From Frateuria edaphi (GTDB lineage: Bacteria > Pseudomonadota > Gammaproteobacteria > Xanthomonadales > Rhodanobacteraceae), in assembly GCF_021117405.1 (NCBI RefSeq), contig NZ_CP088251.1, positions 1,550,001-1,614,000 on the forward strand: 64,000 bases of DNA, written 5' to 3'. The notes beneath the pieces were generated by a model. It was not told the origin of the DNA. It saw nothing but the letters and a program-made list of their open reading frames with translations, and ran no database searches. The position numbers were made by a program, and so were the translations under genes. Below are positions 38,320-48,100 of the stretch, piece after piece; positions within the stretch are counted from its first letter, which is position 1, and the number at the start of each line of letters is the position of its first letter.

Positions 38320-39951
38320 ATGTCGAACCCCATCCGCGGCGCACTGGCGCTGCTGTTCACCGGCCTGCTTGCATCCGGCGCCTGCGCGCGCGAGGCGGCA
38401 CCGGTCACCCACCAGTTCTTCCAGGTCAACCTGCCGGCGTCGGCGGGCAAGCCGACGACCGGGCGGTTGCTGTTGTTCGCCACCGAGGCGAAAGCCGCCA
38501 GGGCCGCCGCCAAGGACGGCAAGGTCACCGAAGTGGAGAGCAGCCCGTTCGCGCCAAAGGACACCGCTGTCGCCGCGCGCGAGGTCGAACGCCTGGCGCC
38601 CGGTGGCGGAGTGCTGCTGGACGCGGACGACCAGGCCTTTCCGTCGGCGTTTTCGAAGCTGCCGCCGGGCGACTACCTCGTGCAGGCCGTGCTGGATACC
38701 CAGCACGACTACAACTACCACGGGCGCAACGGTGGCGATCTGGTGAGTCCGGTGATGGAAGTCCACCTGCCCAGCGCTGCAGCGCCGGCGCTGGCGCTCA
38801 CCGGAACCCTGCCCGCGCCCGCGCTGTGGGATCTCCCCACGCGCTACATGAGCGAGACGACGAAGAAGCACCTGGCGCAGGCACGCGAGCAGGTGCAGCC
38901 GATCGATTTCGTCAGCCCGGCGCTGAGTGCGTTCTGGGGGCGGTCGATCCACATGCGTGGCTGGGTAGTGCTGCCGCCGGGTTACGACACGTCGGGCAAG
39001 ACCACGTACCCGACCGTGTTCCAGACCCACGGCTACGGCGGCGACCTGCACACGCAGGCCGGTACCGCGGCGATGGTGTTCGGCGCGATGGCCGAGAAGC
39101 AGCTGCCGCCGATGATCTGGGTGGTACTGGACGAATCCAGTGCGACGGGCACCCACGAGTTCGCCGACTCGGTCAACAACGGCCCGTGGGGCCAGGCGCT
39201 GACCACCGAGCTGATCCCGTCACTGGAAGGCAGATACCGCATGGATGCGCGCCCCTCGGGCCGCTTCCTCACCGGCCATTCCTCCGGCGGCTGGGCCACG
39301 TTGTGGCTGCAGACGCGCTATCCGAAGGTGTTCGGCGGCACCTGGTCGACTTCGCCCGATCCGAGCGACTTCCACGACTTCACCGGCGTCGACCTGTACG
39401 CCCCGCATGCCAACGTCTACCACCGCGCCGACGGCGCCGCGTACCCGCTGGTGCGCGACGAGGGCAAGGTGCTGGCCACCTACGAGACCTTCGCGAGGCT
39501 GGAGCGCGTGCTGGGCCCCTACGGCGGCCAGATGGCCTCGTTCGAATGGGTGTTCTCGCCGCGCGGCACGGATGGCCGCCCGGTGCCGATGTTCGATCGC
39601 GACACCGGCGCGGTGGACCCGGCGGTGGTTGACTACTGGAGCGAGCACTACGACATCGCACGTCGCCTGAAGGCGCACTGGCCCGAGCTCAAGGGCGACC
39701 TGGACGGCAAGATCCACCTGGTCGTCGGCACCGCGGACACGTTCTACCTCGATGGCGCCGCGCACAGGCTCAAGGCCGTGCTCGACGGCCTGGGCGCGAA
39801 GTCGGACTTCCACTTCCTGCCCGGTCGCACGCACATGGACCTTTACACCCAAGGCAAGGACCACCAGGGCCTGCTCAAGCAGATGGCCTGGGAGATGTAC
39901 GCCGTGGCGCGGCCGCAGTCCGAGCTCAAGCGCGTCGCCGTGAATCCATAG
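38320..39951 (+). CDS. Exported esterase-like alpha/beta-hydrolase
   Basis: A 543-residue exported protein (signal peptide about residues 1-23). Its N-terminal half is a beta-rich domain, and the C-terminal half is an enterochelin-esterase/esterase-D-like alpha/beta-hydrolase. The nucleophile elbow is RFLTGHSSGGWATLW, and a His is in FLPGRTHMDLY near the end. The motif HDYNYHGRNGGDLVSP precedes the catalytic domain. Substrate not known. A palindrome follows the stop and may terminate transcription from both sides. Confidence 0.82.
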   Translation: MSNPIRGALALLFTGLLASGACAREAAPVTHQFFQVNLPASAGKPTTGRLLLFATEAKAARAAAKDGKVTEVESSPFAPKDTAVAAREVERLAPGGGVLLDADDQAFPSAFSKLPPGDYLVQAVLDTQHDYNYHGRNGGDLVSPVMEVHLPSAAAPALALTGTLPAPALWDLPTRYMSETTKKHLAQAREQVQPIDFVSPALSAFWGRSIHMRGWVVLPPGYDTSGKTTYPTVFQTHGYGGDLHTQAGTAAMVFGAMAEKQLPPMIWVVLDESSATGTHEFADSVNNGPWGQALTTELIPSLEGRYRMDARPSGRFLTGHSSGGWATLWLQTRYPKVFGGTWSTSPDPSDFHDFTGVDLYAPHANVYHRADGAAYPLVRDEGKVLATYETFARLERVLGPYGGQMASFEWVFSPRGTDGRPVPMFDRDTGAVDPAVVDYWSEHYDIARRLKAHWPELKGDLDGKIHLVVGTADTFYLDGAAHRLKAVLDGLGAKSDFHFLPGRTHMDLYTQGKDHQGLLKQMAWEMYAVARPQSELKRVAVNP

Positions 39952-39963
39952 CTGGCGCGATCT

Positions 39964-39992
39964 GCTCCCTCTCCCGTCCGGGGAGAGGGAGC
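39964..39992. terminator. Bidirectional hairpin between convergent genes
   Basis: GCTCCCTCTCCC / GGGAGAGGGAGC, a perfect 12-bp stem with a 5-base loop, between the esterase (+) and the AraC gene (-). No T-run is present. Confidence 0.5.
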
Positions 39993-39998
39993 TGGGAT

Positions 39999-40811
39999 TT
40001 ATCCCGCCCAGGGGTCGTAGCTGCCGAACCACCACAGGTGGCCTTCCGGGTCTCGGCAGCCATAGCCGGCCCCGCCGTAATTCTTCTCCGCATACTCGTC
40101 CACGATCTCGGCACCGGCCGCCACGCCCGCCCAATCGACGCGCGCAAGCCCATGCACCCTGGCCACCACGGCGCGGAAGCGCAGCAGCCGCGCGTACTCC
40201 TTCGGACCGTAACCGACCTGCCGACGGAACAGCAGCGCCAGCCGCCGCTCGGATACCCCGACCTCTCGCACCAGCCAGCCGATGCGTACCGCCTGCGGCG
40301 TCCGCTCAAGCCAGGCCAGCGCGTGGGCGACGCAGGACTCGAGCCGTGACAGGCGCATGCGCCCCTGCAGCCATCGTTCCAGTATGGCCAAACGGTCACT
40401 TGCATCGGCCGTTTCCAGCAGGCGCTGGCGCAGTGCGGTCGCATCGCTACCGAACAGGCCGGCCAGGTCGACGTCGCAACCGGCGATCGCGCCCATGTCC
40501 TCGCCGGTAAATGCACCGGCGCCGCCCGGGCGGAACACCACGCCCATCACGCGCACCTGCTCGGCGGTATCGATGATCTGGCTGTACAACTGCGGGCCAC
40601 CCAGCACGCTGCCCGCGGAAGCCAGACAGCGGCGTTCGGCGTCGTCCGTGTAGACGCGCGTCTGGTCCTCGTGGAGGTTGATGATCAGCTGCGCGCCGGG
40701 CTGCGGCAGCACCCGCTCGAATTGGTGTGCGGCGGGCGGCATGTCCCAGTCCCACAGCTTTTCAACCAGGACGTCCAGCGGCGGGGCAGGCAGGCGCTGG
40801 TGGAATGCCAT
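39999..40811 (-). CDS. AraC-family regulator fused to a VOC/glyoxalase C-terminal tail
   Basis: A 270-residue protein. Residues 1 to about 230 read as an AraC-type regulator: a DUF6597-like N-terminal domain (FERVLPQPGAQLIINLHED, VVFRPGGAGAF) and the first helix-turn-helix (IGWLVREVGVSERRLALLFR and following). The second helix-turn-helix, needed for normal DNA contact, is absent. From about residue 231 the sequence becomes GAEIVDEYAEKNYGG and then GYGCRDPEGHLWWFGSYDPW, which matches the closing strands of VOC/glyoxalase proteins. The gene looks like an in-frame deletion product of two neighbouring genes. It is probably not a fully working regulator. Confidence 0.75.
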   Translation of the reverse strand: MAFHQRLPAPPLDVLVEKLWDWDMPPAAHQFERVLPQPGAQLIINLHEDQTRVYTDDAERRCLASAGSVLGGPQLYSQIIDTAEQVRVMGVVFRPGGAGAFTGEDMGAIAGCDVDLAGLFGSDATALRQRLLETADASDRLAILERWLQGRMRLSRLESCVAHALAWLERTPQAVRIGWLVREVGVSERRLALLFRRQVGYGPKEYARLLRFRAVVARVHGLARVDWAGVAAGAEIVDEYAEKNYGGAGYGCRDPEGHLWWFGSYDPWAG

Positions 40812-40826
40812 GACCGCCGCCCCCGC

Positions 40827-43214
40827 TCAGCCCGTTTCGCCCGGGTCGGGCAGGCGGTGGATGCGCATGTCTTGCGGTCGGATGAGCGACAAGCCCTCGC
40901 TGCGCAGCTGCTCCAGGATCGCCAGCAGCAGCTCGCTGCGCACGCCGCCGACTTCGCGGGGGCTGGGCACGTAGCCGGTGGCGACGAAGTGTATGCCCTG
41001 CGCGTCCACGTGCTCCAGCTGCACGCTGGTCGCGGGCGTGTCGAGGATCGTCGGATGGCCGAGGAACGCGTCCAGGATGATCTGGCGCGCGCGCCTGGCA
41101 TTGGTGTCCAGGGGCATCGGCAACTTGATCTGCACGCGCCCCTGCGCATTGGCGAGGGTCACGTTGCGCACGTTCTGCGTGATCAGCTGCGAGTTGGGCA
41201 CGATGACCGTCGAGCGGTCCCACATCTGGATCTCGGTGGCGCGCACGTTGATGCGGCGGATGTCGCCCTCGACGTCGGCCAGGCTCACCCAGTCGCCGAC
41301 CTTCACCGGCCGCTCGGCCAGCAGGATCAGGCCGGAGATGAAGTTCTGCACGATCGCCTGCAGGCCAAAGCCGATACCCACGGACAGCGCGCTGGCGATC
41401 CAGGCGATGCTCTGCAGGCTCACGTTGAGCGCGGCCAGCGCCAGCGCGAACACCAGCACGCCGCCAACGTAGCCGAGCAGGGTCACCACCGAGTTCTGCA
41501 TGCCCGGTTCGAGCGTGGTCTTGGGCAGCAGCTGGTCGCCTAGCCATCGCTTGAGCACGCGCACCGCAATCAACCCCAGGACGAACACCGCCAGTGCCTC
41601 GAACACCGTGCTGGGGTCGATGGTGAGCTGGCCCAGGGTGAGGTTGCCGAAGCGCTGGCCCATCCGCGCGGCGAGCTCTTGCGGGTCGGTACCGAAGGGC
41701 GCCAGCAGCGCACCGATGGCCAGCAGCAGGATCAGTACGCGGCTGATGCCCGAGAGCACGGTGGCAGCCTGTTCCAGCGTGCGGGGTGGCAGCCCGAAGG
41801 CCGCCTGCAGCCGCTGTCCGCTGCGGCCGTTCGGGGCGAGCAGGGTGGCGATCAGGTCGTGCACCAGGTGCAACAGCAGGTAGAGCGAGCCGATCAGCAC
41901 GCCGATCCACAGCATCTGCGTCGCCAGGAAGAACGCCAGCGCGATGTAGCCCAGCGCCACGGCGATCCAGCTCAGCATCACGCCCAGCGCAGCCGCTCCG
42001 GCAAGCAGTCCGACCCACAGCGGTCGCTGCGCCGGTGCAGTGCCGGAGGCGAGCAGGGCGCGCCGGGCCTGGCCCAGCCGCAGCAGGGCGGCGCCGACCA
42101 GGCCGCTGACCACCAGCGCGATCACGCCACGCGTGGCCACGGTCGCCGGGAGGCTGGCGCCGATCGTGCTGTTGATCCGTTCGACCACGCTCAGCAGCAG
42201 GGTCGCGGCGGCCAGCAGGCCGGGGAACAGGCGCAACCGGCGGGCCGCGGCGTTGGACAGCGTCGGCAGGCGCCAGGATGGATGTCGTACCGCGAGCAGC
42301 GCCCGCCCGAGTCCGGCGACAAAGGCCGCGAAGCTCACGCGCCGCACCAGCGAAAGGGCCAGTTCATCCAGACCCGGGTCGAGCGTGTCGTTCCAGTCCA
42401 GCCCCAGCCGTACCAGCTGGGCGGCCAGTCCGAACACCAGAACGGCGCCGAGCGCGATGCCGAACGCGGTGGCGCTGCGGCGCAGGTGGCTGTCGGGCAT
42501 CACGCGAGCGGCAAGAAAGATCAGGAAGCGCTCGAGCAGGAGCCAGCCGGTGACGAGCAACAGCAGTGCTGCGCTCAGGCAGAACAGGAGCGGCAGGCGG
42601 TTGGGCGGTTGCCAGGCGTCCTGCCATGCATCGGCGACGTGCGCCCTGAGTCGCTTCAGTCGCGCCAGGTCGTCCGGCAGCGAGCGCGCAGGCTCGGACC
42701 AGAACGCGCCGCTCAACGGCGTCGCGGTGCGCGAGGCGAGCTGCGCCTGGAACTGGTCGCGGCGCAGGCCGGACACCTGGGCGGCCAGTTGCATGCCTTC
42801 CTCGCCCAGCAGCTGCGCCTGCTTGATCTGCGCATCCAGACTCGTCTTGGACTTGTCCAGCTGCCGGCGCTGCGCGGCCACCTCGGCCGCTTCGGGTGGC
42901 GCACCCTTGGCGGGGGTGGGACCGAGCACGGCCAGCCGCGCATCGAGGCTGGCCATCTGCGGCGCCAGCGTCGCGGCCAGTTGCTCGGCCTGGTCCTGCA
43001 CGGACAGCGCGGTGGTGCGCAGAGCGGCCAACGCGCGGTCGTCCGGCTTCTTCTTGAGTTCGGACTTGATCGAATCGAGCTGGTCGCGCAGGGCATCCAG
43101 CGCCTGCGCCGGCGAGACCGCGGGCGTCGTGGCGCTGGCCGGGGTGTCCTGCGCATGGAGCGCGGGAAGGGCGGTCAACAGCAGGCAGAGCAGGAGACGT
43201 CGGAGAAGAGGCAT
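40827..43214 (-). CDS. Mechanosensitive channel, MscK-like with DUF3772
   Basis: A 795-residue MscS-superfamily channel with a signal peptide (about 1-21), a periplasmic coiled-coil-rich region (DQLDSIKSELKKK..., residues 40-150, DUF3772), about ten transmembrane segments, and a C-terminal MscS core. The pore-lining region includes GLQAIVQNFISGLILL and ERPVKVGDWVSLADVEG; the beta domain ends with IVPNSQLITQNVRN. It would open under turgor stress. It starts 15 bases upstream of the AraC gene (40811), so the two may be co-transcribed. Confidence 0.93.
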   Translation of the reverse strand: MPLLRRLLLCLLLTALPALHAQDTPASATTPAVSPAQALDALRDQLDSIKSELKKKPDDRALAALRTTALSVQDQAEQLAATLAPQMASLDARLAVLGPTPAKGAPPEAAEVAAQRRQLDKSKTSLDAQIKQAQLLGEEGMQLAAQVSGLRRDQFQAQLASRTATPLSGAFWSEPARSLPDDLARLKRLRAHVADAWQDAWQPPNRLPLLFCLSAALLLLVTGWLLLERFLIFLAARVMPDSHLRRSATAFGIALGAVLVFGLAAQLVRLGLDWNDTLDPGLDELALSLVRRVSFAAFVAGLGRALLAVRHPSWRLPTLSNAAARRLRLFPGLLAAATLLLSVVERINSTIGASLPATVATRGVIALVVSGLVGAALLRLGQARRALLASGTAPAQRPLWVGLLAGAAALGVMLSWIAVALGYIALAFFLATQMLWIGVLIGSLYLLLHLVHDLIATLLAPNGRSGQRLQAAFGLPPRTLEQAATVLSGISRVLILLLAIGALLAPFGTDPQELAARMGQRFGNLTLGQLTIDPSTVFEALAVFVLGLIAVRVLKRWLGDQLLPKTTLEPGMQNSVVTLLGYVGGVLVFALALAALNVSLQSIAWIASALSVGIGFGLQAIVQNFISGLILLAERPVKVGDWVSLADVEGDIRRINVRATEIQMWDRSTVIVPNSQLITQNVRNVTLANAQGRVQIKLPMPLDTNARRARQIILDAFLGHPTILDTPATSVQLEHVDAQGIHFVATGYVPSPREVGGVRSELLLAILEQLRSEGLSLIRPQDMRIHRLPDPGETG

Positions 43215-43916
43215 CCGGCCATGATCCGGTGGCGTCCGCAGGCGGTCAATCGGAAGCCGCGCGGCCGCGGTTGCGTCGAATGCACATCCAACGAAGCCTT
43301 GCCCGTCGTTTCACGCTGCGCTGCGCAGCATGCCCCTCCCAACCAGCACAGGGTGGCATCGCATGGCGGCAAAGGCAGGTTCGAAACGCGCGGGCGATCC
43401 GGGCCAAAAGGTGATCGGCATCGGCGGGCGAGCGCGTCGGGGGGCGGACGGCCGGCATCTGCCGCCGGGCGAGGGCGCGCCTCGCGCCACGCTCCCGACG
43501 ATGCATGCGTCGGCGCGTCGGCGCAGCGTGGCGTCCGATGCCAGGAGACCGCGCAAGAACAAGCAGACGCGCCTGCTTGGCGGGCGCCTGGCCGCGGCGA
43601 TTCGTACCGCGCGTTTGCGCGCCGGGCGGGCGGCCGAGGAGTTCGGGTTGAGGCGTTAGTTGTTCGCTTCGGCGCGCTTGGGCGAGGCTTCCCCCACCCG
43701 CGCGTGACACATTTCCCGGCGAGCGAGGGCTCGATGACCCGCCGCGCGGCTCGATCCGTTCCCCGGAGTGGGGAGAAAGCCCGAAGGGCCCATGGGAAGC
43801 GTTGCGCGGAACCGCCGATAACGCCTCAAATCGGCCGCAAGCCGGTATACGAACGACCGCTTCAGGCTCTAGAGTGCGCGCCGCGGCTCCAGGCCGCGCT
43901 CCCCGGACCCCACCCG
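43215..43916. other. 702-base stretch without a recognisable gene
   Basis: Short frames exist on both strands (for example 43330-43659 on plus, Arg/Ala-rich, 109 codons) but none resembles a known family, and none has a convincing ribosome-binding site. No tRNA, repeat family or terminator is evident. It separates the divergent MscK-like and Fsr-like genes. Confidence 0.45.
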
Positions 43917-45161
43917 ATGCAGACCCGCGCCGAACCCGTCGCCGCCGCCTTGCCCGCGGAGCCGCGCACCGCCTTTGCCGTGCTCGGCGCCATCAGCTTC
44001 TCGCACCTGCTCAACGACATGATCCAGTCGCTGATCGTGGCGATCTATCCGATCCTCAAGAGCGGTTTCGCGCTGAGCTTCGGCCAGGTCGGCCTGATCA
44101 CGCTGACCTACCAGCTCACCGCCTCGCTGCTGCAGCCGCTGGTGGGCGTGGCGAGTGACCGGCGGCCGATGCCGTATTCGCTGCCGGTAGGCATGGGCTT
44201 CACCCTGTGCGGCCTGTTGTTGCTCGCCGTGGCGCCCAACTTCCCCATGCTGCTCGCCGCCGCCGCCCTCGTGGGTACCGGCTCGTCCGTGTTTCATCCG
44301 GAAGCCTCGCGGGTGGCGCGGATGGCTTCGGGTGGCCGGCACGGGCTGGCACAATCGTTGTTCCAGGTCGGCGGCAACACCGGCTCCTCGCTGGGGCCGT
44401 TGCTGGCGGCCTGGGTCATCGTGCCCCACGGGCGCGGCAGCGTGGCCTGGTTCTCGCTGGCGGCACTGCTGGCCATTGTCGTGCTGCTGCGCGTGAGTGG
44501 CTGGTACCGCGTCCACCATGCCAGCCGGAATGGCAGTCGCCGGCACCATGCGCTGGTGCTGCCTTCGCGCAATCGCGTGGTGCTCTCGCTGCTGATCCTG
44601 GGCTTGCTGATCTTCTCCAAGTACTTCTACCTGGCGAGCCTTTCCAGCTATTACACCTTCTACCTGATCCACCGTTTCGGCGTGTCGGTGCAGAGCGCGC
44701 AGACGCACCTGTTCGTGTTCCTTGCTGCGGTAGCCGCCGGCTCGCTGATCGGCGGCCCGGTGGGCGACCGCATCGGGCGCAAGTCGGTGATCTGGATCTC
44801 GATCCTGGGCGTGGCGCCGTTCTCGCTGCTGCTGCCGCACGCGAGCCTGTTCTGGACGGGGGTACTCAGCGTGGTGATCGGACTGGTGCTGTCCTCGGCG
44901 TTCTCGGCGATCCTGGTCTATGCGCAGGAACTGCTGCCCGGGCGCGTGGGCATGGTTTCGGGACTGTTCTTCGGGTTCGCCTTCGGCATGGGCGGCATCG
45001 GCGCGGCGGTGCTGGGCCAGCTGGCCGACGTGCACGGCATCGAGTACGTCTACCGCCTGTGCGCGTTCCTGCCACTGATGGGCCTGATCACCGTGTTCCT
45101 GCCGGAGCTGGACCGGCCGAAGCCGCGGGACACGCAGCGCGGAGGTCTTCCGGCGCGCTAG
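43917..45161 (+). CDS. MFS transporter, fosmidomycin-resistance (Fsr) type
   Basis: A 414-residue 12-TM facilitator close to the Fsr group of drug exporters. Seen: SFSHLLNDMIQSLIVAIYPI (first TM), GVASDRRPMPYSLPVG (loop 2), GTGSSVFHPEASRVARMASG and GRHGLAQSLFQVGGNTGSSLGP, the block most typical of Fsr proteins. The second half has GGPVGDRIGRKSVIW. The substrate may be a hydrophobic drug; fosmidomycin export is known for E. coli Fsr and is inference here. ATG 43917 has only a weak upstream SD. Confidence 0.88.
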   Translation: MQTRAEPVAAALPAEPRTAFAVLGAISFSHLLNDMIQSLIVAIYPILKSGFALSFGQVGLITLTYQLTASLLQPLVGVASDRRPMPYSLPVGMGFTLCGLLLLAVAPNFPMLLAAAALVGTGSSVFHPEASRVARMASGGRHGLAQSLFQVGGNTGSSLGPLLAAWVIVPHGRGSVAWFSLAALLAIVVLLRVSGWYRVHHASRNGSRRHHALVLPSRNRVVLSLLILGLLIFSKYFYLASLSSYYTFYLIHRFGVSVQSAQTHLFVFLAAVAAGSLIGGPVGDRIGRKSVIWISILGVAPFSLLLPHASLFWTGVLSVVIGLVLSSAFSAILVYAQELLPGRVGMVSGLFFGFAFGMGGIGAAVLGQLADVHGIEYVYRLCAFLPLMGLITVFLPELDRPKPRDTQRGGLPAR

Positions 45162-45207
45162 GATGATGGCATCCGCGCACCGCGCGAACATAAGAACGAG
45201 GGAATCC

Positions 45208-45963
45208 ATGCGCTCCAGCAACCCGGTACTGCGCGAGAACACCTTCCAGGGCCTGTTCGCCGAAGGCGATCGCATGACGCTGAACGGCACCGTGGCCAAG
45301 ACCGGCCTGCTGCTCCTGCTGGCGGTGGTCACCGGTGGCTGGACCTGGCACCGCTTCGACACTCTGGTGGCGGCGGGCGACGTCGCCGCGGCCTTCGCGG
45401 CCATCGCGCCCTTCATGTGGGGCGGGTTGATCGTCGGCTTCGTGCTGGCACTTGCCAGCACCTTCCTGCGCCAGTGGTCGGGCATCACCGCGCCACTTTA
45501 CGCGATCGCCGAGGGCTTCGCGCTCGGCGGCATCTCGGCCTTCATGGAGCTGCGCTATCCCGGCATCGTGCTGCAGGCGGTGATGCTGACCGCGGGCGTG
45601 CTGGCGGTGATGCTGGTGCTCTACCGCACGCGGGTGATCAAGGTCACCGACCGGTTCCGCACGGGCGTGGTCGCGGCGACCGGTGCGATCGTGCTGCTCT
45701 ACCTGGTGGACATCGGGCTGCGCGCGTTCACCAGCATCCAGGTGCCTTTCATCCACGAATCGGGCCTGCTGGGCATCGGCTTCAGCCTGCTGGTGGTCGG
45801 CCTGGCGGCGCTCAACCTGACGCTGGACTTCGACCTGATCGAGCGCGGCACGCAGGCGGGCGCGCCCAAGTACATGGAGTGGTACGGCGCGTTTGCGCTG
45901 ATGGTGACCCTGGTGTGGCTGTACCTGGAGATCCTGCGGTTGCTGTCCAAGGCGCGCCGGTAA
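45208..45963 (+). CDS. Bax inhibitor-1/YccA family membrane protein
   Basis: A 251-residue seven-segment membrane protein of the BI-1/YccA family. Hydrophobic segments run from residue 28 onward, and the conserved block APLYAIAEGFALGGISAFME and the segment DFDLIERGTQAGAPKYMEWY (acidic pore-associated residues) are typical. In the family, a conserved Asp pair controls pH-dependent ion leak; YccA of E. coli inhibits FtsH. Whether this protein targets FtsH is not known. ATG 45208 with GAGGGA upstream. Confidence 0.9.
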   Translation: MRSSNPVLRENTFQGLFAEGDRMTLNGTVAKTGLLLLLAVVTGGWTWHRFDTLVAAGDVAAAFAAIAPFMWGGLIVGFVLALASTFLRQWSGITAPLYAIAEGFALGGISAFMELRYPGIVLQAVMLTAGVLAVMLVLYRTRVIKVTDRFRTGVVAATGAIVLLYLVDIGLRAFTSIQVPFIHESGLLGIGFSLLVVGLAALNLTLDFDLIERGTQAGAPKYMEWYGAFALMVTLVWLYLEILRLLSKARR

Positions 45964-45981
45964 ACGTGCGCCATAGGCAAC

Positions 45982-46009
45982 AAAAAGGCCACGCATTGCG
46001 TGGCCTTTT
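45982..46009. terminator. Bidirectional intrinsic terminator
   Basis: AAAAGGCCACGCA / TGCGTGGCCTTTT with A-run upstream and T-run downstream, usable for both the BI-1 gene (+) and murB (-). Confidence 0.9.
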
Positions 46010-46029
46010 GTTTTCCGTGGAAGACCGCC

Positions 46030-47070
46030 TCAAACGACGACAGGCTCTGGCTCCAGCCGTACGCCGAATGTCGCCTCGACACCCGCGATGACTTTCTGCG
46101 CCAGTGTCCAGAGTTCGGCGCCGCTGGCGTGGCCGTGGTTGACCAGCACCAGGGCGTGGCGGTTGGAGATCCCGGCGTCGCCGTCGCGGCAACCCTTGAA
46201 GCCCGCCGCTTCGATCAACCAGGCGGCGGAGAGCTTCCAGCGACCGTCGCTGCCGGGCCAGGCGACCAGTTCCGAATGCTCGTGCTTGAGCGATTCGCCC
46301 AGCGCGGCCTCGACGACCGGATTCTTGAAGAAGCTGCCAGCATTTCCGATCACGGCGGGGTCGGGCAGCTTGCGGGTGCGCAGGTGCACCACCGCTTCGG
46401 CCACGTGGAACGGCGCGGGCTTGTCCACGCCCATGCGGGCCAACTCCTCGCGGATGCCGGCGTAGTCGAGCCGCAGGGCGTGCGCGCGCCGCAAAGCGAA
46501 GCGCACGGCGGTGACGATGTAGCGGCCGGGCTCGCGCTTGAACAGCGAATTGCGGTAGGCGAAGGCACAGGAGGCGTTGTCGAGCGAGACGACACGGCGC
46601 TCGTCGAGGTCCCAGGCCTCCACGCTCTCGATGAACTCGGCAACCTCGGTGCCGTAGGCGCCGATGTTCTGGATCGGCGCGGCGCCGACCGTGCCCGGGA
46701 TCAGGATGAGGTTTTCCAGGCCTGCGAAACCCTGGCCCAGCGTCCACCGCACGAAGTCGTCCCAGCGCTCGCCGGCGGCGACCGCGATGCGCGCGACCTC
46801 GCCGTCCTGTTCGACCTGCACGCCGCGGGTGGCCATGGCGATGACCGTGCCGTCGAAATCCTTAGTGAGCAGCAGGTTGCTGCCTTCGCCCAGCACCAGC
46901 AGCGGGCCGTTTCGCACGGCCGGGAAATCCAGCAGTTCGGGCAGCTTGGCGGCGTCGCGGACCTCGGCCAGCAGCCGCGCGTGAGCTGCCACGCGCAGCG
47001 TGTTGCGCGTGACCAGCGGCGCGTTCTCGATCAGCGTGTAGCCGCCCATGTCGACGCGCTCAGCCGGCAT
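46030..47070 (-). CDS. murB: UDP-N-acetylenolpyruvoylglucosamine reductase MurB
   Basis: The flavoenzyme that reduces enolpyruvyl-UDP-GlcNAc to UDP-MurNAc in peptidoglycan synthesis. The 346-residue length and features match E. coli-type (type I) MurB: FAD block [31 protein letters not shown], and catalytic Ser in [10 protein letters not shown]. Start at ATG 47070 is chosen because GGAG lies about 6 bases upstream; ATGs at 47106, 47082 and 47049 are alternatives. It overlaps pyrD by 11 bases, so it is translated from the same mRNA. Confidence 0.96.
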   Translation of the reverse strand: MPAERVDMGGYTLIENAPLVTRNTLRVAAHARLLAEVRDAAKLPELLDFPAVRNGPLLVLGEGSNLLLTKDFDGTVIAMATRGVQVEQDGEVARIAVAAGERWDDFVRWTLGQGFAGLENLILIPGTVGAAPIQNIGAYGTEVAEFIESVEAWDLDERRVVSLDNASCAFAYRNSLFKREPGRYIVTAVRFALRRAHALRLDYAGIREELARMGVDKPAPFHVAEAVVHLRTRKLPDPAVIGNAGSFFKNPVVEAALGESLKHEHSELVAWPGSDGRWKLSAAWLIEAAGFKGCRDGDAGISNRHALVLVNHGHASGAELWTLAQKVIAGVEATFGVRLEPEPVVV

Positions 47071-48097
47071 GGAATGCTCCATGCTGGCGACGGATTTCAT
47101 CGACACACTCGGCGACCAGGCGCGGACCGCGGTAGATCAGTCCCGAGTAGACCTGCACGAGATTTGCGCCGGCCTCGAGCTTCTCCACCGCGTCGCTGCC
47201 ATCGAGGATGCCGCCGACGCCGACGATCGGCACGCCCGGGCCCAGCCGGGCCCGCATGCCGCGCAGCACTTCGGTCGAGCGGGCAAACAGCGGCTTGCCG
47301 GAGAGGCCACCCGCCTCCTGCCCGTGCGGATCGCCCGCCACCGCGCTGTGGTCGATCGTGGTGTTGGTGCAGATCACGCCGTCGATGCCGGCGGTGCGCA
47401 GTACTTCGGCCATGCCGTCGAGTTCGGCCTCGGCGAGATCGGGCGCGATCTTCAGGAGCATCGGCTTGCGCGCGCCGGACTGGCTGCCCAATCGCTCCTG
47501 CGCCTCGCGCAGCGTCTCGATGAAGCGCCGCAGCGTGGCCTCTTCCTGCAGGTCGCGCAGGCCCTGCGTGTTGGGCGAGGAAATATTGACCGTGATGTAG
47601 GTGGCGTGGCGGTACACGCGTTCGAGGCAAAACAGGTAGTCGTCGACCGCGCGTTCGTTGGGCGTGTCCTTGTTCTTGCCGATGTTGATGCCCAGCACGC
47701 CCCGGTAGCTGGACGCCTCCACGTTGCGCACCAGCGCATCGACGCCTTCGTTGTTGAACCCCAGCCGGTTGATGATCGCCTCGTGGGCGGGCAGCCGGAA
47801 CATGCGTGGTTTCGGATTGCCCGGCTGCGGTCGCGGCGTGACCGTGCCGACCTCGAGGAAGCCGAAACCCAGCGCTCCCAGCTCGTCGATATGCGCGGCA
47901 TTCTTGTCCAGCCCCGCCGCCAGTCCCACCGGATTGGGGAAACGGACGCCGAACGCGGTGACCGGCAGGTCTTCCGGTGCGTTGGCGACGAAGCGGCCAA
48001 GGTTGCTGCGGTGGGCCACGCCCAGCGCGTACAGGGTGAGACGGTGCGCGGTCTCGGCATCGAGCGCGAACAGCAGCGGGCGGACGTGGTCGTACAT
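47060..48097 (-). CDS. pyrD: Dihydroorotate dehydrogenase (quinone)
   Basis: Class 2 dihydroorotate dehydrogenase, membrane-peripheral, feeding electrons from dihydroorotate to ubiquinone in pyrimidine synthesis. The 345-residue protein has the N-terminal membrane-binding helices ([20 protein letters not shown]), the FMN loop with [10 protein letters not shown], and catalytic Ser in [12 protein letters not shown]. The C-terminal FMN-phosphate block is [11 protein letters not shown] followed by YSGLIYRGP. It ends 11 bases into murB and starts 3 bases after the SDR stop. Confidence 0.97.
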   Translation of the reverse strand: MYDHVRPLLFALDAETAHRLTLYALGVAHRSNLGRFVANAPEDLPVTAFGVRFPNPVGLAAGLDKNAAHIDELGALGFGFLEVGTVTPRPQPGNPKPRMFRLPAHEAIINRLGFNNEGVDALVRNVEASSYRGVLGINIGKNKDTPNERAVDDYLFCLERVYRHATYITVNISSPNTQGLRDLQEEATLRRFIETLREAQERLGSQSGARKPMLLKIAPDLAEAELDGMAEVLRTAGIDGVICTNTTIDHSAVAGDPHGQEAGGLSGKPLFARSTEVLRGMRARLGPGVPIVGVGGILDGSDAVEKLEAGANLVQVYSGLIYRGPRLVAECVDEIRRQHGAFHAG

Positions 48098-48100
48098 GGC

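Noticed and set aside
43330-43659. Possible 109-codon gene
   Set aside because: Arg/Ala-rich, weak RBS and no similarity; left as unassigned sequence.
41679-45161. Very long plus-strand open frame of over 1100 codons
   Set aside because: Only its last 414 codons (from 43917) are the Fsr-like gene; the rest is antisense to the MscK-like gene and has GC-rich shadow composition (Arg, Gln, Gly) with no family resemblance.
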